Source: Dama dama (Eukaryota; Chordata; Mammalia; Artiodactyla; Cervidae). From it: 64,000 bases of DNA. Positions within the stretch are counted from its first letter, which is position 1. Each line of letters begins with the position of its first letter. This document shows, piece after piece, positions 37,001-43,109 of this stretch. A program made the translations under genes and the position numbers. The notes beneath the pieces were generated by a model that was not told where the DNA came from, ran no database searches, and saw only the letters and a list, made by a program, of their open reading frames with translations. Location of the stretch: contig NC_083685.1 of the NCBI RefSeq assembly GCF_033118175.1, positions 116,530,501 to 116,594,500 of the forward strand, in the 5' to 3' direction.

Positions 37001-37680
37001 GTAAAGAATCTGCCTGCCAACGCAGGAGATGGGGGTTCAGTCCCTGGGTTGGGAAGATTCCCCTGCAGGAGGAAATGGCAACCCCCTCCAGTATTCTTGC
37101 CTGGGAAATCCCATGGCCAGAGGAGCCTGGCAGGCTACAGTCCAAGGGGTTGCAGAAGAGTCGGACACGACTCTGCGTCTAAACAACAACAAAAATAATA
37201 TGAGTACCTATGAGAGAAGTAAATGAGCCAGTGAAGTGTCTGGCACTGCAGAATATGTTCTTACATGTTTGCTTGTTATTACTATATTATTACGACCACT
37301 GTTGTTAACTGGTCCCTTCTCCCCTACAGCTGAGGCGAGCAACTTCTCCCCATCAGGTGAGTGGCAGGCAGGACTAGCCCTCTCCCCGGGTCCCGGTCAT
37401 TCTGGGCAGCGGGCGGGCGTGGCGGGGCTTCTGACCGAGGGTCCTTCCGGCCGCAGCAGCCCTCCCGGAGAACCCCGCGGCCCTGGTGGTGGTGCTGATG
37501 GCGGTGCTCCTGCTCCTGGCCCTGCTGACCGCCGCCCTGATTCTCTACCGGCGGCGACAGAGCGTGGAGCGTGGGGCCTTTGAGGGCGCCCGCTACAGCC
37601 GCAGCTCCTCCGGCCCCAGCGAGGCCACTGAGAAGAACATCCTGGTGTCCGACATGGAAATGAACGAGCAACAGGAGTAG
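12660..37680 (+). CDS. MRC2: MRC2 coding region, exons 2-30 (C-type mannose receptor 2, Endo180/uPARAP)
   Basis: Twenty-nine exons, all with GT-AG introns and compatible phases, join into an open frame of 1439 residues plus stop; with about 39 residues from the unseen exon 1 this gives about 1478, the family's normal length (human 1479). The domain order is ricin-type cysteine-rich, fibronectin II, eight CTLDs, transmembrane helix and short tail. Only CTLD2 keeps both the EPN and WND sugar/calcium motifs. By established knowledge Endo180 binds collagens through its FNII region, associates with uPA-uPAR, and cycles between plasma membrane and endosomes to deliver collagen to lysosomes, in fibroblasts, osteoblasts and other mesenchymal cells. 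No exon is missing, shifted or stopped, so this looks like a functional allele. The alternative family members (MRC1, PLA2R1, LY75) are excluded by the near-identical MRC2-type C-terminal tail. Confidence 0.97.
13773..13946 (+). CDS. MRC2: MRC2 exon 3: fibronectin type II domain
   Basis: This exon encodes EVYTIQGNSHGKPC through RWGFCPIK, with the four cysteines of an FNII module (GKPC, FHGC, LWC, GFC). The FNII region is the collagen-binding site of Endo180. The exon is phase 1 at both ends, a self-contained symmetric domain exon. Confidence 0.97.
14117..14281 (+). CDS. MRC2: MRC2 exon 4: CTLD1, first part
   Basis: It encodes NDCETFWDKDQLTDSCYQF through ITEIHEQTYIN: the first cysteines and first helix of CTLD1. 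It follows the acceptor ggtggcag and ends G|gtgagg, phase 1 at both ends. Confidence 0.96.
14462..14575 (+). CDS. MRC2: MRC2 exon 5: CTLD1, middle
   Basis: It contains the CTLD signature LWIGLNDLD and GGWQWSDNSPLKYLNW. It is symmetric phase 1 and follows the acceptor gtggtcag. Confidence 0.96.
15019..15165 (+). CDS. MRC2: MRC2 exon 6: CTLD1, end
   Basis: It encodes DQPDNPSEENCG and GGWQNRDCSIALPYVCKK. A QPD triplet stands where sugar-binding CTLDs have EPN or QPD, but the WND partner is replaced by NRD, so calcium-dependent sugar binding is not expected. A sequon NAT lies in the linker to CTLD2. Confidence 0.96.
15698..15713 (+). repeat. 5' target-site duplication of the DTD1 retrocopy
   Basis: aaaagcgtggtccctg matches 16821-16836 at 15 of 16 positions. 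The preceding bases make TTAAAA, the preferred L1 endonuclease cut site. Confidence 0.85.
15714..16820 (+). pseudogene. DTD1: DTD1 processed pseudogene (D-aminoacyl-tRNA deacylase 1)
   Basis: An intronless copy of the DTD1 mRNA. The start codon is changed to ACG at 15728 but keeps its gccacc context. The frame then reads KAVVPRVTQAS, VGGEQIGAI and VLLGISLEDTQ, shifts, and resumes as ELEHMVRKILNLHVFE and SGKHWPKSVMDKQ. It shifts again and continues as DGKFSASLQVHMQNDGPVT and then a charged C-terminal tail. A 3'UTR-like stretch follows and ends in 12 A residues at 16813-16824. The lost start codon and at least two frameshifts make it non-coding for DTD1. The parent enzyme removes D-amino acids from mischarged tRNA. 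The copy lies in the same orientation as MRC2. Confidence 0.92.
16821..16836 (+). repeat. 3' target-site duplication of the DTD1 retrocopy
   Basis: aaaagtgtggtccctg directly follows the poly(A) run and differs from the 5' copy at one position (T for C). A C-to-T change at a CpG after insertion would explain it. Confidence 0.85.
17800..17928 (+). repeat. CHR-type SINE
   Basis: It carries the markers tttggctgcactgcatggca, gggatcttagttttccagt and cttaaccccggaccgtcagg. Confidence 0.8.
18642..18890 (+). repeat. CHR-type SINE with internal expansion
   Basis: It opens with an atatttatttatttggctgc lead and repeats the cttagttg(t/c) block several times, once interrupted by a T-run, before the ccctgaccagggaatgaacc and gaccactagggaagtcccc ends. 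Confidence 0.85.
19301..19489 (+). CDS. MRC2: MRC2 exon 7: CTLD2, first part
   Basis: It follows ctccgcag and encodes DVWANVKVECEPSW, GHCYRLQAEKRSWQES and a helix ending ITKQIKQ. It is symmetric phase 1. CTLD2 is the sugar-binding lectin domain of Endo180. Confidence 0.96.
19605..19759 (+). CDS. MRC2: MRC2 exon 8: CTLD2, middle, with EPN motif
   Basis: It encodes EVEELWIGLNDLKLQMNFEW and the calcium/sugar motif in HPFEPNNFRD, then EDCVTIWGP. EPN specifies mannose/GlcNAc-type ligands. It starts in phase 1 and ends in phase 0 before gtaaga. Confidence 0.97.
19925..20110 (+). repeat. MIR-like fragment
   Basis: The run gctgggtcatcttgggcaag followed by cttaacctctctgtgcctcg and a tcatgaggattaaaggagtt block is typical of the MIRb core. 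Confidence 0.65.
20500..20606 (+). repeat. Bov-A SINE monomer
   Basis: Only the Bov-A body is present (ctacccactccagtatcctt, gtagagtcggacacgactga). The tRNA-like head is absent. Confidence 0.8.
20945..21130 (+). repeat. MIR-like fragment
   Basis: It has a cattttgacagtgcttgtc lead, a gtttgg-type core and a cagaatcacccagcaagtca end. This is weak but fits a decayed MIR just upstream of exon 9. Confidence 0.5.
21180..21287 (+). CDS. MRC2: MRC2 exon 9: CTLD2 end (WND motif) and CTLD3 start
   Basis: It encodes EGRWNDSPCNQSLPSICKK, with the WND partner of EPN and the closing cysteine of CTLD2. An acidic linker and DHGCRK then open CTLD3. Both ends are in phase 0. NQS is a glycosylation sequon. Confidence 0.97.
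22451..22668 (-). repeat. Bov-tA SINE, reverse orientation
   Basis: The plus strand reads gttagtcgctcagtcgtgcc, gactgtagcccgccaggctc and finally tccaagccaccagggaagcc, the reverse complement of a full-length Bov-tA. Confidence 0.9.
22761..22966 (+). repeat. Bov-tA SINE
   Basis: It opens with gggcttccctgatggctcgg and ends after gttggacatgactcagagat. Confidence 0.9.
23994..24109 (+). CDS. MRC2: MRC2 exon 10: CTLD3, first part
   Basis: It follows gagccag and encodes GWTWHSPSCYWLGED through GSQLVTITN. It ends two bases into an Arg codon (AG|gtatga). Confidence 0.96.
24313..24359 (+). repeat. 13-bp G-rich minisatellite
   Basis: Three consecutive copies of the unit cgggggtgagggc start at 24313, with a partial fourth. 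The G-runs could form a G-quadruplex on the plus strand. Confidence 0.85.
24408..24505 (-). repeat. Bov-A SINE fragment, reverse orientation
   Basis: The plus strand shows gactgtagctcgccaggctg and ggaattctccaggcaagagt, a diverged reverse Bov-A monomer. Confidence 0.75.
24716..24864 (+). CDS. MRC2: MRC2 exon 11: CTLD3, middle
   Basis: It completes the split Arg and encodes FEQAFVSSLIYNWDGEYFW, a sequon NFT, and GDEVMYTHWNRDQP. It ends one base into a Gly codon. Confidence 0.96.
24975..25200 (+). repeat. MIR-like fragment
   Basis: The blocks cctcagtttcctcatctgtc, ccaatggggataatggtact and a taaagcccttgga-type end are characteristic of MIR. Confidence 0.7.
25222..25402 (+). repeat. CHR-type SINE
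   Basis: It has a tttttggctgtgctgggtc lead, the block gatcttagttccccaaccag and a ttcttaaccgcgagtcac end. Confidence 0.8.
25666..25883 (+). CDS. MRC2: MRC2 exon 12: CTLD3 end and CTLD4 start
   Basis: It encodes GYSRGGCVALATGS and EVKNCTSFRARYICRQS, closing CTLD3. A Pro-rich linker follows, then GACPQGW and LRHCYK of CTLD4. The first cysteine of NCTSFRARYIC (codon 25734-25736, TGC) is, by my count, Cys636, the residue changed in one published bovine crooked-tail allele. It is intact here. NCT is a glycosylation sequon. Confidence 0.96.
26185..26800 (+). mobile_element. L1 3' fragment (artiodactyl type) with nested SINE
   Basis: The text atgtggaatctaaaatgtga, ggttgccaagggaagggggt and a tatagcacagagaactatat block, followed after the SINE by aactgaatcacattgctata and a cagcagtaattaacataac block, matches the end of ruminant L1 elements. 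A Bov-tA copy splits it. Confidence 0.8.
26469..26692 (+). repeat. Bov-tA SINE nested in L1
   Basis: It opens gggcttcccaggtaacacta and ends after cgacttagcacgcacac. The surrounding atatatatttat is repeated on both sides and gives the likely target duplication. Confidence 0.88.
27215..27357 (+). CDS. MRC2: MRC2 exon 13: CTLD4, first helix region
   Basis: It follows ccctgcag and encodes VFSSERLQDKKTW through NMLNKIFG. It ends two bases into a Gly codon before gtactg. Confidence 0.96.
27626..27845 (+). repeat. Bov-tA SINE
   Basis: ggggcttccctggtggctca at the left and ggtcacaaagaatcagatgt near the right define a full-length copy with a duplicated acacaggagacgcagg segment. Confidence 0.88.
28160..28350 (+). 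repeat. MIR element
   Basis: ccctgtgtgccagagactac and a cattatccc block are followed by tttgcccaaggtcacagagc, the standard MIR 3' core. Confidence 0.75.
28691..28793 (+). CDS. MRC2: MRC2 exon 14: CTLD4, middle
   Basis: It completes Gly, then encodes ESEPEIHEQHWFWIGLNRRD and SWRWSDGLG. The acceptor is tgctgaag, a little unusual because AG is preceded by A. Phase 0 at the end. Confidence 0.94.
29054..29192 (+). CDS. MRC2: MRC2 exon 15: CTLD4, end
   Basis: It encodes FSYHNFDRSRHDDDNIRGC and LQWVAMQCETQLDWICKIPR, closing CTLD4. The donor is G|gttggt, weaker than the gtgag/gtaag donors at the other exons. Confidence 0.96.
29304..29339 (+). CDS. MRC2: MRC2 exon 16: 36-base linker micro-exon
   Basis: It encodes GTDVREPDVSPQ between CTLD4 and CTLD5, with a complete acceptor (cccatag) and donor (gtgagg). 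It is phase 1 at both ends, so skipping it would keep the frame and shorten the linker by 12 residues. Confidence 0.93.
29577..29737 (+). CDS. MRC2: MRC2 exon 17: CTLD5, first part
   Basis: It encodes GRREWLRFQEAEYKFFEHHS and RICTWFQAELVSVHSQAEL. It follows ccccgcag and ends in phase 0 before gtgggc. Confidence 0.96.
29824..29891 (+). CDS. MRC2: MRC2 exon 18: CTLD5 core strand
   Basis: It encodes FSRGQEQHWWTGLHTSESDG. The CTLD core reads WTGL where the usual motif, and as I recall the human protein, has WIGL. It ends AG|gtggga in phase 2. Confidence 0.95.
30000..30120 (+). repeat. MIR-like fragment
   Basis: ggctgtgtggccttgagcaa, acttaacctttctgggcct and a tgagg-type core indicate a short MIR piece. 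Confidence 0.6.
30162..30366 (-). repeat. Bov-tA SINE, reverse orientation
   Basis: ttgtttattcactcagttgt, then caggctcctctgtccatggg and a final agagccacctgggaagc show a reverse full-length copy. Confidence 0.88.
30804..30904 (+). CDS. MRC2: MRC2 exon 19: CTLD5, middle
   Basis: It completes Arg and encodes WTDGSVINFISWAPGKPRP and DKKCVYMMASR. It ends in phase 1 before gtgagg. Confidence 0.96.
31201..31337 (+). CDS. MRC2: MRC2 exon 20: CTLD5 end and CTLD6 start
   Basis: It encodes EDWGDQRCMTALPYICKRR, a sequon NST, a Pro-rich linker and GGCPSGWSQFLNK. If exon 1 contributes 39 residues, coding positions 2904-2905 fall at 31298-31299, which read AG. That is the dinucleotide deleted in the published cattle crooked-tail allele, so the normal allele is present. 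Confidence 0.96.
31665..31867 (+). repeat. Bov-tA SINE
   Basis: It is flanked by the exact 9-base duplication ttccatatt at 31656-31664 and 31868-31876. The head gacttccctggtggctcaga and the tail of cactttcac type are complete. Confidence 0.92.
32098..32328 (+). repeat. CHR-type SINE
   Basis: A tatttatttttggctgccct lead, then ggtcctcctttgcagg and ccactggaccaccagggaag. The middle is diverged. Confidence 0.8.
33818..33932 (+). CDS. MRC2: MRC2 exon 21: CTLD6, first part
   Basis: It follows ccccacag and encodes CFRIQGQDPQDRVKWSEAQ and EAQLVTIANPLEQ. It ends one base into an Ala codon. Confidence 0.96.
34051..34214 (+). CDS. MRC2: MRC2 exon 22: CTLD6, middle
   Basis: It encodes AFITASLHDVTFDLWIGLHA, DFQWVEQEPLQYANW and a Pro/Ser-rich stretch ending SGNIP. 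It ends in phase 0. Confidence 0.96.
34394..34502 (+). CDS. MRC2: MRC2 exon 23: CTLD6, end
   Basis: It encodes TSCAVVLRSPSTHFTGRWDD and ETHGFICQKAT. The segment GRWDDRSC resembles the WND region, but no EPN or QPD partner is present. Confidence 0.96.
34983..35221 (+). CDS. MRC2: MRC2 exon 24: linker and CTLD7, first part
   Basis: It opens with a Ser/Pro/Ala-rich linker (PSLSPSPAASPPAPG), then ELSYLNGTFRLLQKPLRWHD and TPLWIGLASEE. Sequons NGT and NAS are present. It ends in phase 0 before gtgggc. Confidence 0.96.
35359..35527 (+). CDS. MRC2: MRC2 exon 25: CTLD7, end
   Basis: It encodes GSRRYSWVSEEPLSYVSWQD, GGCAYVDTDGAWRTTSC and LQGAVCGVHG. It ends in phase 1 before gtgagt. Confidence 0.96.
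35627..35776 (+). CDS. MRC2: MRC2 exon 26: CTLD8, first part
   Basis: It encodes GPPPPRRISYHGSCPQG, WIPFREHCYSFHMELLLGH and QRCQR. It is phase 1 at both ends. Confidence 0.96.
36102..36221 (+). CDS. MRC2: MRC2 exon 27: CTLD8, middle
   Basis: It encodes VGGAVLSILDEMENVFVWEH and GAWLGMNFNPK. It is symmetric phase 1. Confidence 0.96.
36471..36650 (+). CDS. MRC2: MRC2 exon 28: CTLD8, end
   Basis: It encodes GGTLVWQDNTAVNYSNWG, HNSCYWIQSSSGLWRPGAC and ITMGVVCKLPR. Sequons NYS and NIT are present. It is symmetric phase 1. Confidence 0.96.
36835..36975 (+). repeat. MIR-like fragment
   Basis: tgtgaccttgggtaaattgc followed by an atgtaaaatggggg block is a typical MIR end. The next SINE inserted at its edge. 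Confidence 0.65.
36980..37203 (+). repeat. Bov-tA SINE
   Basis: It is flanked by the exact duplication gtacctatg at 36971-36979 and 37204-37212. The head gcttcgaaggtggctcagtg and an A-rich aacaacaaaaataa tail are present. Confidence 0.92.
37330..37356 (+). CDS. MRC2: MRC2 exon 29: 27-base stalk micro-exon
   Basis: It encodes AEASNFSPS between CTLD8 and the membrane and carries a possible glycosylation sequon NFS. The acceptor is ccctacag and the donor gtgagt. It is symmetric phase 1, so skipping would be in frame. Confidence 0.93.
37460..37680 (+). CDS. MRC2: MRC2 exon 30: transmembrane helix, cytoplasmic tail and stop
   Basis: After LPENP comes one hydrophobic helix (about 20 residues rich in Leu, Val and Ala), stopped by YRRRQS. 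The tail contains ARYSRSSSGPSEATEK and ends NILVSDMEMNEQQE, stop TAG at 37678. Leu-Val with a Glu four residues before it is the known internalisation signal of Endo180, and the Ser run is a candidate phosphorylation site. The acceptor is a tandem cagcag: use of 37457 instead would add one Ala. Confidence 0.97.
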
Positions 37681-38798
37681 AGCGGAGGGCGTGGGTGGGG
37701 CCGGGGGGGCTGGGCCCCCCACCAGCTGTGGTCCAGTTGGCCTATGGGGGTGGGTGGCGCCCTGGGAAGCCGCTGGGGCTGGCAGGGCCTGGGCTGGTGG
37801 GGTCCCTCCCTCCCATGAGGGCTGGGCTGAGGCCTGGCTGAGTGCAGCATGGCGTTTCCTTTTGGGGGTGCCCTAAGGTCTTGTCACCCAGGCCTGTACC
37901 CCCATGGTCACTGGAGGCAGGACGGGAGCCTCTTTCTGCCTCTTTCTCCCTGCCCCCACCCCCCAGGCCTGTGCCGCAACCCTGGGACCCCTCCTCCCCA
38001 CTTCTCGCTGCAGAGTCTGAGGAGCCTCCCCGAGCCCTCAGCCGGCCTCTGTCGCTTCTCCCCTACCCTAGCAGCTCAGCTCCTCACCCCACATCCTCCC
38101 TGCCCCCCCACCCCCCGTCCCCCCGCCCTGCATCCCGCCTGCTCTCCCAGCCCTTCCTTCTGAGCCAGGGCCCTGGGGTTTGGGGAGCCCTCTCTTGCTG
38201 TTGGTGGGGGTCACAGGGGGGTTGAGCATTTGTCACTCGTGTGCCTGCTGGGGTGGCCATAGGGCATGGTGGGAGGGTTCTGGGCCGGGACTGAGGACCG
38301 GAGCATCACTGTGGTATCAGCTGGGCTGGAGACAGGACCAGGGAGAGACACCCTGACCTCCTGGGGATAACCGGGCTGGGCTGGGGTGTCTTCTCCTGCT
38401 GGTCAGGGGAGGGCTCTGTCCCTATAAAGTCCCCTGTGGGGACCAAAGTCAGTTCCCTAAGGTTTCCAGGTCCTGGCTGTGGTTTGGAGAGAGATAAGGT
38501 GGTTGGTCAGAGTCAGTGGAGCTGGGGTGCACCCTCTAAGGGGGGCCCAGAGGAGCGGCACCTGAACCCCCTGGAGTGGCCCCTGTGTGGGGGAGACGAC
38601 CCACCCAGAACCTTTCCAAGAGGCCGCAACCCCAGTTAGAATCACCGGTCCTGGTGCCACGGCCCAGGGCAGTGTGAACACAGACTCCAAGACATGGTCC
38701 TTTTCTGTAGTTCTTAATTTTTTTTAATGTGCCATTATTGTTTTAAAAGAAAAAGATAAAAGAAAAGCAAACAAATAAAACACCTTTAAGAGGCTTGA
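37681..38798 (+). other. MRC2: MRC2 3' untranslated region
   Basis: It is GC-rich at first, with a long C/T-rich stretch at about 37920-38160, then A/T-rich over the last 100 bases. It ends shortly after the poly(A) signal. The ORFs inside it are not coding. The exact cleavage site is inferred. Confidence 0.8.
38774..38779 (+). other. MRC2: MRC2 polyadenylation signal AATAAA
   Basis: This canonical hexamer in an A-rich context is followed within about 40 bases by gt- and t-rich sequence (ccccactttgtcttgttggg). It is the first good signal after the stop codon. Confidence 0.8.
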
Positions 38799-40458
38799 GA
38801 GAGAAGGGTCCCCACTTTGTCTTGTTGGGAGTCTTGTCCTTCATACAGCTTCAAAGATACATGTTATTTTGGGGGGCTTGCATCTGTTTTCCTTCTGTCT
38901 CGGGGTCACGGGACCCCAGCCTTCTTTCTGCTCCTGGGGATACATGTGAGAGTAAGCATTCAGGAGTCAAAGGACAGTGGCATGAGCTTGGGCAACTTGG
39001 CTCCCCTTTCAAAGTGTAAAATGGGAGAACAGGACGCACCTCCTGGGCTCCTTTAAGGAGGTTGAGGATTAAGTGAGATCACCTGGGCAAAGCAGTCTGC
39101 ACAGGGCCTTGGCGCTCGAGCTGTAATTGCCCATAAACATCAGCTGGTACTGCTTGTCTCTGGGCTGTGGCTCCCAGGCCAGCGTGTGAGGTGCCCCTGT
39201 CAGACCAGATCAGCGTGTGGGGGCCCCACACCACCATGCTTCCAAGACAGACCTGCATTTGAGCTACAAGAAAGGGAGTACACATTTCTCTCTGGGAAGT
39301 GTGGGCTCTGAAACCGCCCTGAGGCAGAGGAGTGGATCACAGGACCTCCCCCGCCACCATCACCTCCATTGAGGATGTTTGAACTGGAGTTAGAGCTGCA
39401 AACAGAGAAGCCTTGCCAGCCAACGATGGTCAACTGTGCCAGGTCGCGCTGGGTGCAGTGAAGGCCTGAAGCAGGCCGAGGGGCGGGGAGCTGGTTTGGG
39501 CTGGGTGGTTGGGGCGGGTCTCTCAAGAGGCAGTGAGGCTGGAACCTGAAGGAGGTGGGTGGGAGGTGGGGCACGCATCCGGGCCAGGTCCTGGGCTGGG
39601 GAACGCCAAAGGGGAGGGGGGCGGGTCCTGCCGCGGGGTCCCTGGTGCTTCAGATGACCAGTGGGGAGACCAGGCTGGCTGGAGTGTGGTTGCCCGAGGC
39701 CTTGAAGGCAGGCCCAGAAAGCCTGAATGTGGATGTCAGGTCCAGCAGGAAGTCAGTGTGAACGGCTAGTTGACCTTTTCAGCCGGTGCTTTGGATCGTT
39801 TTTTTCTGCGGCAACTGGTGAGCTGGTGTGCGCATGCGTGTTTGGCCTTAGTGATTTTTTTTTTTTTTCAACGCAAGTTTCTTGTTTTCTAAATCGGTAA
39901 TCCTGTCACGTGATTCAAAGCCTAAGCCCACATGATAGGAAAAGACACACTCAGAAGTCCAAAGCGTCGGGCCTGCACAGTGGGGTAGACGAGGTGCCCT
40001 ATCTGAGTCTGGGAGCTCCTCTTCGGAGCCTTGGAAACCCAAGGCCCTCCTTCTACTCTCCTCTCTCTGTAGCAGCAGCAGGAAACACAGGGCCCGGGTC
40101 ATTTCAGGGAGGGAGCCCCAATCCTGTGGGTGGGTAGGTGGGGGGGTGGGTCCTTAATGATTAATCCACTTCAGCCTGAAGTGATTAGCCCTCCACGGAG
40201 GGGAACAGCTCCCTTTGTGAGTTGAGTGCCCGGCCATTAGCCACAACTCACAGATGGCTAGACCAGGCTGAGCCCAAGCCCCTTGGGGAGTTGGCTGCTG
40301 ACCCTTGCCCTGAGAGATAGGCAGAGCCTAGGGGTGAAGGCGGGGTCACAGGCTCCGGGGTGAGGTTTGGGGGTGGGAGGAGTAGCTGAAGGAGTGAGGA
40401 CTCAAATACCCCAGGGCTACCTGGGGCCAGTGGCTGCTGTGTGTCCAGAGGTTTAAGT

Positions 40459-40650
40459 CAGCAGTCCCCAACCTTTTTGACACCAGGGACAGATTTCGTG
40501 GAAGACAATTTTTTCAAGGACTGGGAGGGGAGGGATGGTTTTTGGATAATTCGAGCGCCTTACATTTATTGTGCACTTTATTTCTAATCTAATGCTGCCG
40601 CTGATCTGACAGGAGATACCACTCCATGGCTGGGAGGTTGGGGACCCCTT
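40459..40650 (+). mobile_element. MER1-like hAT DNA transposon remnant
   Basis: It begins cagcagtccccaacc and ends ggttggggacccctt, imperfect terminal inverted repeats of the Charlie/MER1 kind. Flanks gtttaagt (40451-40458) and gtttaaat (40651-40658) form the 8-bp duplication typical of hAT elements, with one mismatch. The interior has a ggaagacaattttttcaagg block and is deleted relative to the full-length family. Confidence 0.85.
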
Positions 40651-42004
40651 GTTTAAATCACTCCAGAAATACTTGTTCCCCACTCTTCTCTCCTTAGGTG
40701 GCTTTAGTCCTTGCCAGAGCCCTGAATCCCCACCCAGAAGCATTTCAGATAGCTTCATGTGCACCTGGGGGCTCCCCATAGACCTTGTTCTGCTGAGGGC
40801 TCCTGCCTGCCCAGGGGCAGGCCAGGGGGCTCCGGGTGGCTCTCTGCGGGCAGGAGGAAGGCTTGGGACTGGGGTCATCTGCCTCTGGCTCCCGGCCAGT
40901 GCTGGTTCTGGTAGGGTGCATGGCAGAAACTCCTTTCTTTCTGCTCATTTCCATGCAATAGGCCTTTAGCCTCTCTACATTCCATCTATGATGCCCTGAG
41001 ACCCAGCCCCTGGTGCCTGGGCAAAGGGCACTGAATCCAGGCTCCAAGCCCCGCCGGCACTGGTGGGGCAAAAACCGGCTCAGATCTGGCCACCTGGCCT
41101 CCAGGACAGCTCCCTGAATCCATGAATGAACGGGCGAACGGGCCGCTCTCCAGAGAGTGGTGTCAGCTGTCTCACAACCTCCTCTTGTCAAATCAGAGAT
41201 GGCTTGCTCCCAGGTGTCCTGGCGGAGCTGGCCTGGCCCAGCGGGCAGCCCTGAGAGGCCGCAGGGGTGAGGAGCCGGCCAGCCGCACCACATGGTTCTC
41301 CTGGAACAGAGCTGGCCAGGCCCTGCCAAGCTGCCTGGAGCACGAGGGCGGGAGTCTGTGGCAGGGACAAGGTCAAGAACTGCATCTGGAGGGAGAGGCA
41401 GTTCCCGAGAAAGGCAGGCAGGAAGGGGGAGGAAAGGGAAAGGAGGTGGAGGGAACATGGAGGGGCCCTGAGCGAGACTGGCGTGAGATGAAAGTGCTCG
41501 GATATTCAGGCCTCTATCTCAGGGGTCAGGGCAGCCAGGAGGCCCAGTGAAGGCTGACTTCAGTCTGGGCTTCCCGCAGAATCGGCCCTGTTGGATCTGC
41601 AGATGGCAATCCTTGTCCAGCAAATTAGCCAGGGAGGCCAGCCCTGGAGAGAGGAAAGGGACAAGGCAGCATGCAGGCATTTCCCCCTTGAAATGGATTT
41701 GTTGCTTGCAGTCATTGCAGAAAATGGACTAGCTTCTGATAGTGGCTGATGGCAGAACTATAGCCATTTCAGGGAAACCCTGGTCGGTTCAGGTTTTCTA
41801 GTCGGCTTTGTTTTTTTCTTTCCTGCCTGGCATCTCTTAAGTTCTGAGGTCTGTGGTGTGTCCAGGGATCTGGCCCTCCTCGGTCATTGCACAGCCCGGC
41901 CAGCTTACGCAGGGAGGCCCATCTGTATCTCTCTCTGGGGCCTGAGAAACTTCTGGATGGTGTCTTTTCCTACTCTGGGGCTGCAGGGAACTCAGGGATA
42001 TTGC

Positions 42005-42200
42005 CTCAGACAGGCCATTCCTCCATGATGATGGTAATGATCAAGATATTTATTGATTATTTACTAGGTATGGCCCTGTTCTAACTGCTTACCATGAATA
42101 AACTCATTTTATCTTCTCAACATATCATCAGCTGGTTGCGATTGTGCCCCTTGACAGATGAGGAAACAGAGACACTGAGAGGGGGAAGGACTTGGCTGAT
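42005..42200 (+). repeat. MIR element
   Basis: tatttactaggtatggccct, cataaactcattttatcttct-like text and gacagatgaggaaacagaga mark a fairly complete MIR. Confidence 0.8.
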
Positions 42201-42485
42201 CACTTCTCCACCGTCCCTGCTCTATAAAAAGGTTGGGGGATGGGATACAGGAGAGAACCCACCCCCACCCCCCATGATCTTAGTCAAACTCTGAGGCTCA
42301 AGAACTCTGTCTCAACCTGAGACATTTGTGCTGAGTTTCAGAAGCATGTTTTGAGTGTAAGGGCTAAAAGTGACCTCTCTCCTTTCCTTTTTCTCTGGCC
42401 TCCATTACTAAGGCAGCGGCATGGGACACCTGATTAGCCAGGGCTGGGGTTGGACATGGGACACCATGCACATTATTGCATATGA

Positions 42486-42592
42486 TTGGGACTTCCCTGG
42501 AGGTCTAGTGGTGAAGACTCTGTGGGGCCCGGGTTTGATCTCTGTTTGAGGAACTAAGATCCTGCATGCAGCACTCTGAGGCCAAAAAAGGA
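42486..42592 (-). repeat. CHR-type SINE, reverse orientation
   Basis: The plus strand reads gggacttccctggaggtcta, tggtgaagactctgtggg and gaggaactaagatcctgcat, the reverse complement of a CHR SINE. Confidence 0.75.
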
Positions 42593-42654
42593 GAATTGCT
42601 TAGTATGTGTAGAAATGAAGTGGGGGCTTGGTTCATAAATGAGACGTTTGCACT

Positions 42655-42870
42655 ATTGTGGATATTTTATTTTATTATTTTAAAAAATTGGAGTACAGTT
42701 GCTTTACAGTGTTGTTAGTTTCCACTGTATAGCAAACTGAACCAGCTATTCGTGTACACATATCCTGTATTCCTTGGATTTCCTTCCCATTTATGTCACC
42801 ACAGAGCACTGAGTTCCCTGTGCTATATACAGTCCGTTGTCACTAGTTATCTATTTTGTACATAGTGGTG
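42655..42870 (-). mobile_element. L1 3' end, reverse orientation
   Basis: attggagtacagttgcttta, a ttccactgtatagcaaactg block and gttccctgtgctatatacag are the reverse of the artiodactyl L1 tail also seen at 26185-26800. Confidence 0.8.
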
Positions 42871-42892
42871 GTGGTGGTGGTTGTGGTGGGGT

Positions 42893-43102
42893 GGTTTAGT
42901 CGCTAAGTCGTGTCCGACTCTTGTGATTCCATGGACAAAGGAGCCTGGCAGGCAGGCTACAGTCCATGAGATTCTCCAGGCAAGAATACTGGAATGGGTT
43001 GCCATTTCCTTCTCCAGGGGATCTTCCTAACCCAGGAATCGAACCTGGGTCTCCTGCACTGTAGACAGATTCTTTACCAACTGAGCTACAAGGCAAGTCC
43101 TT
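42893..43102 (-). repeat. Bov-tA SINE, reverse orientation
   Basis: It starts tttagtcgctaagtcgtgtc and ends accaactgagctacaaggca on the plus strand, so it is inverted. It separates an L1 tail from a BovB tail. Confidence 0.88.
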
Positions 43103-43109
43103 TGTACAT

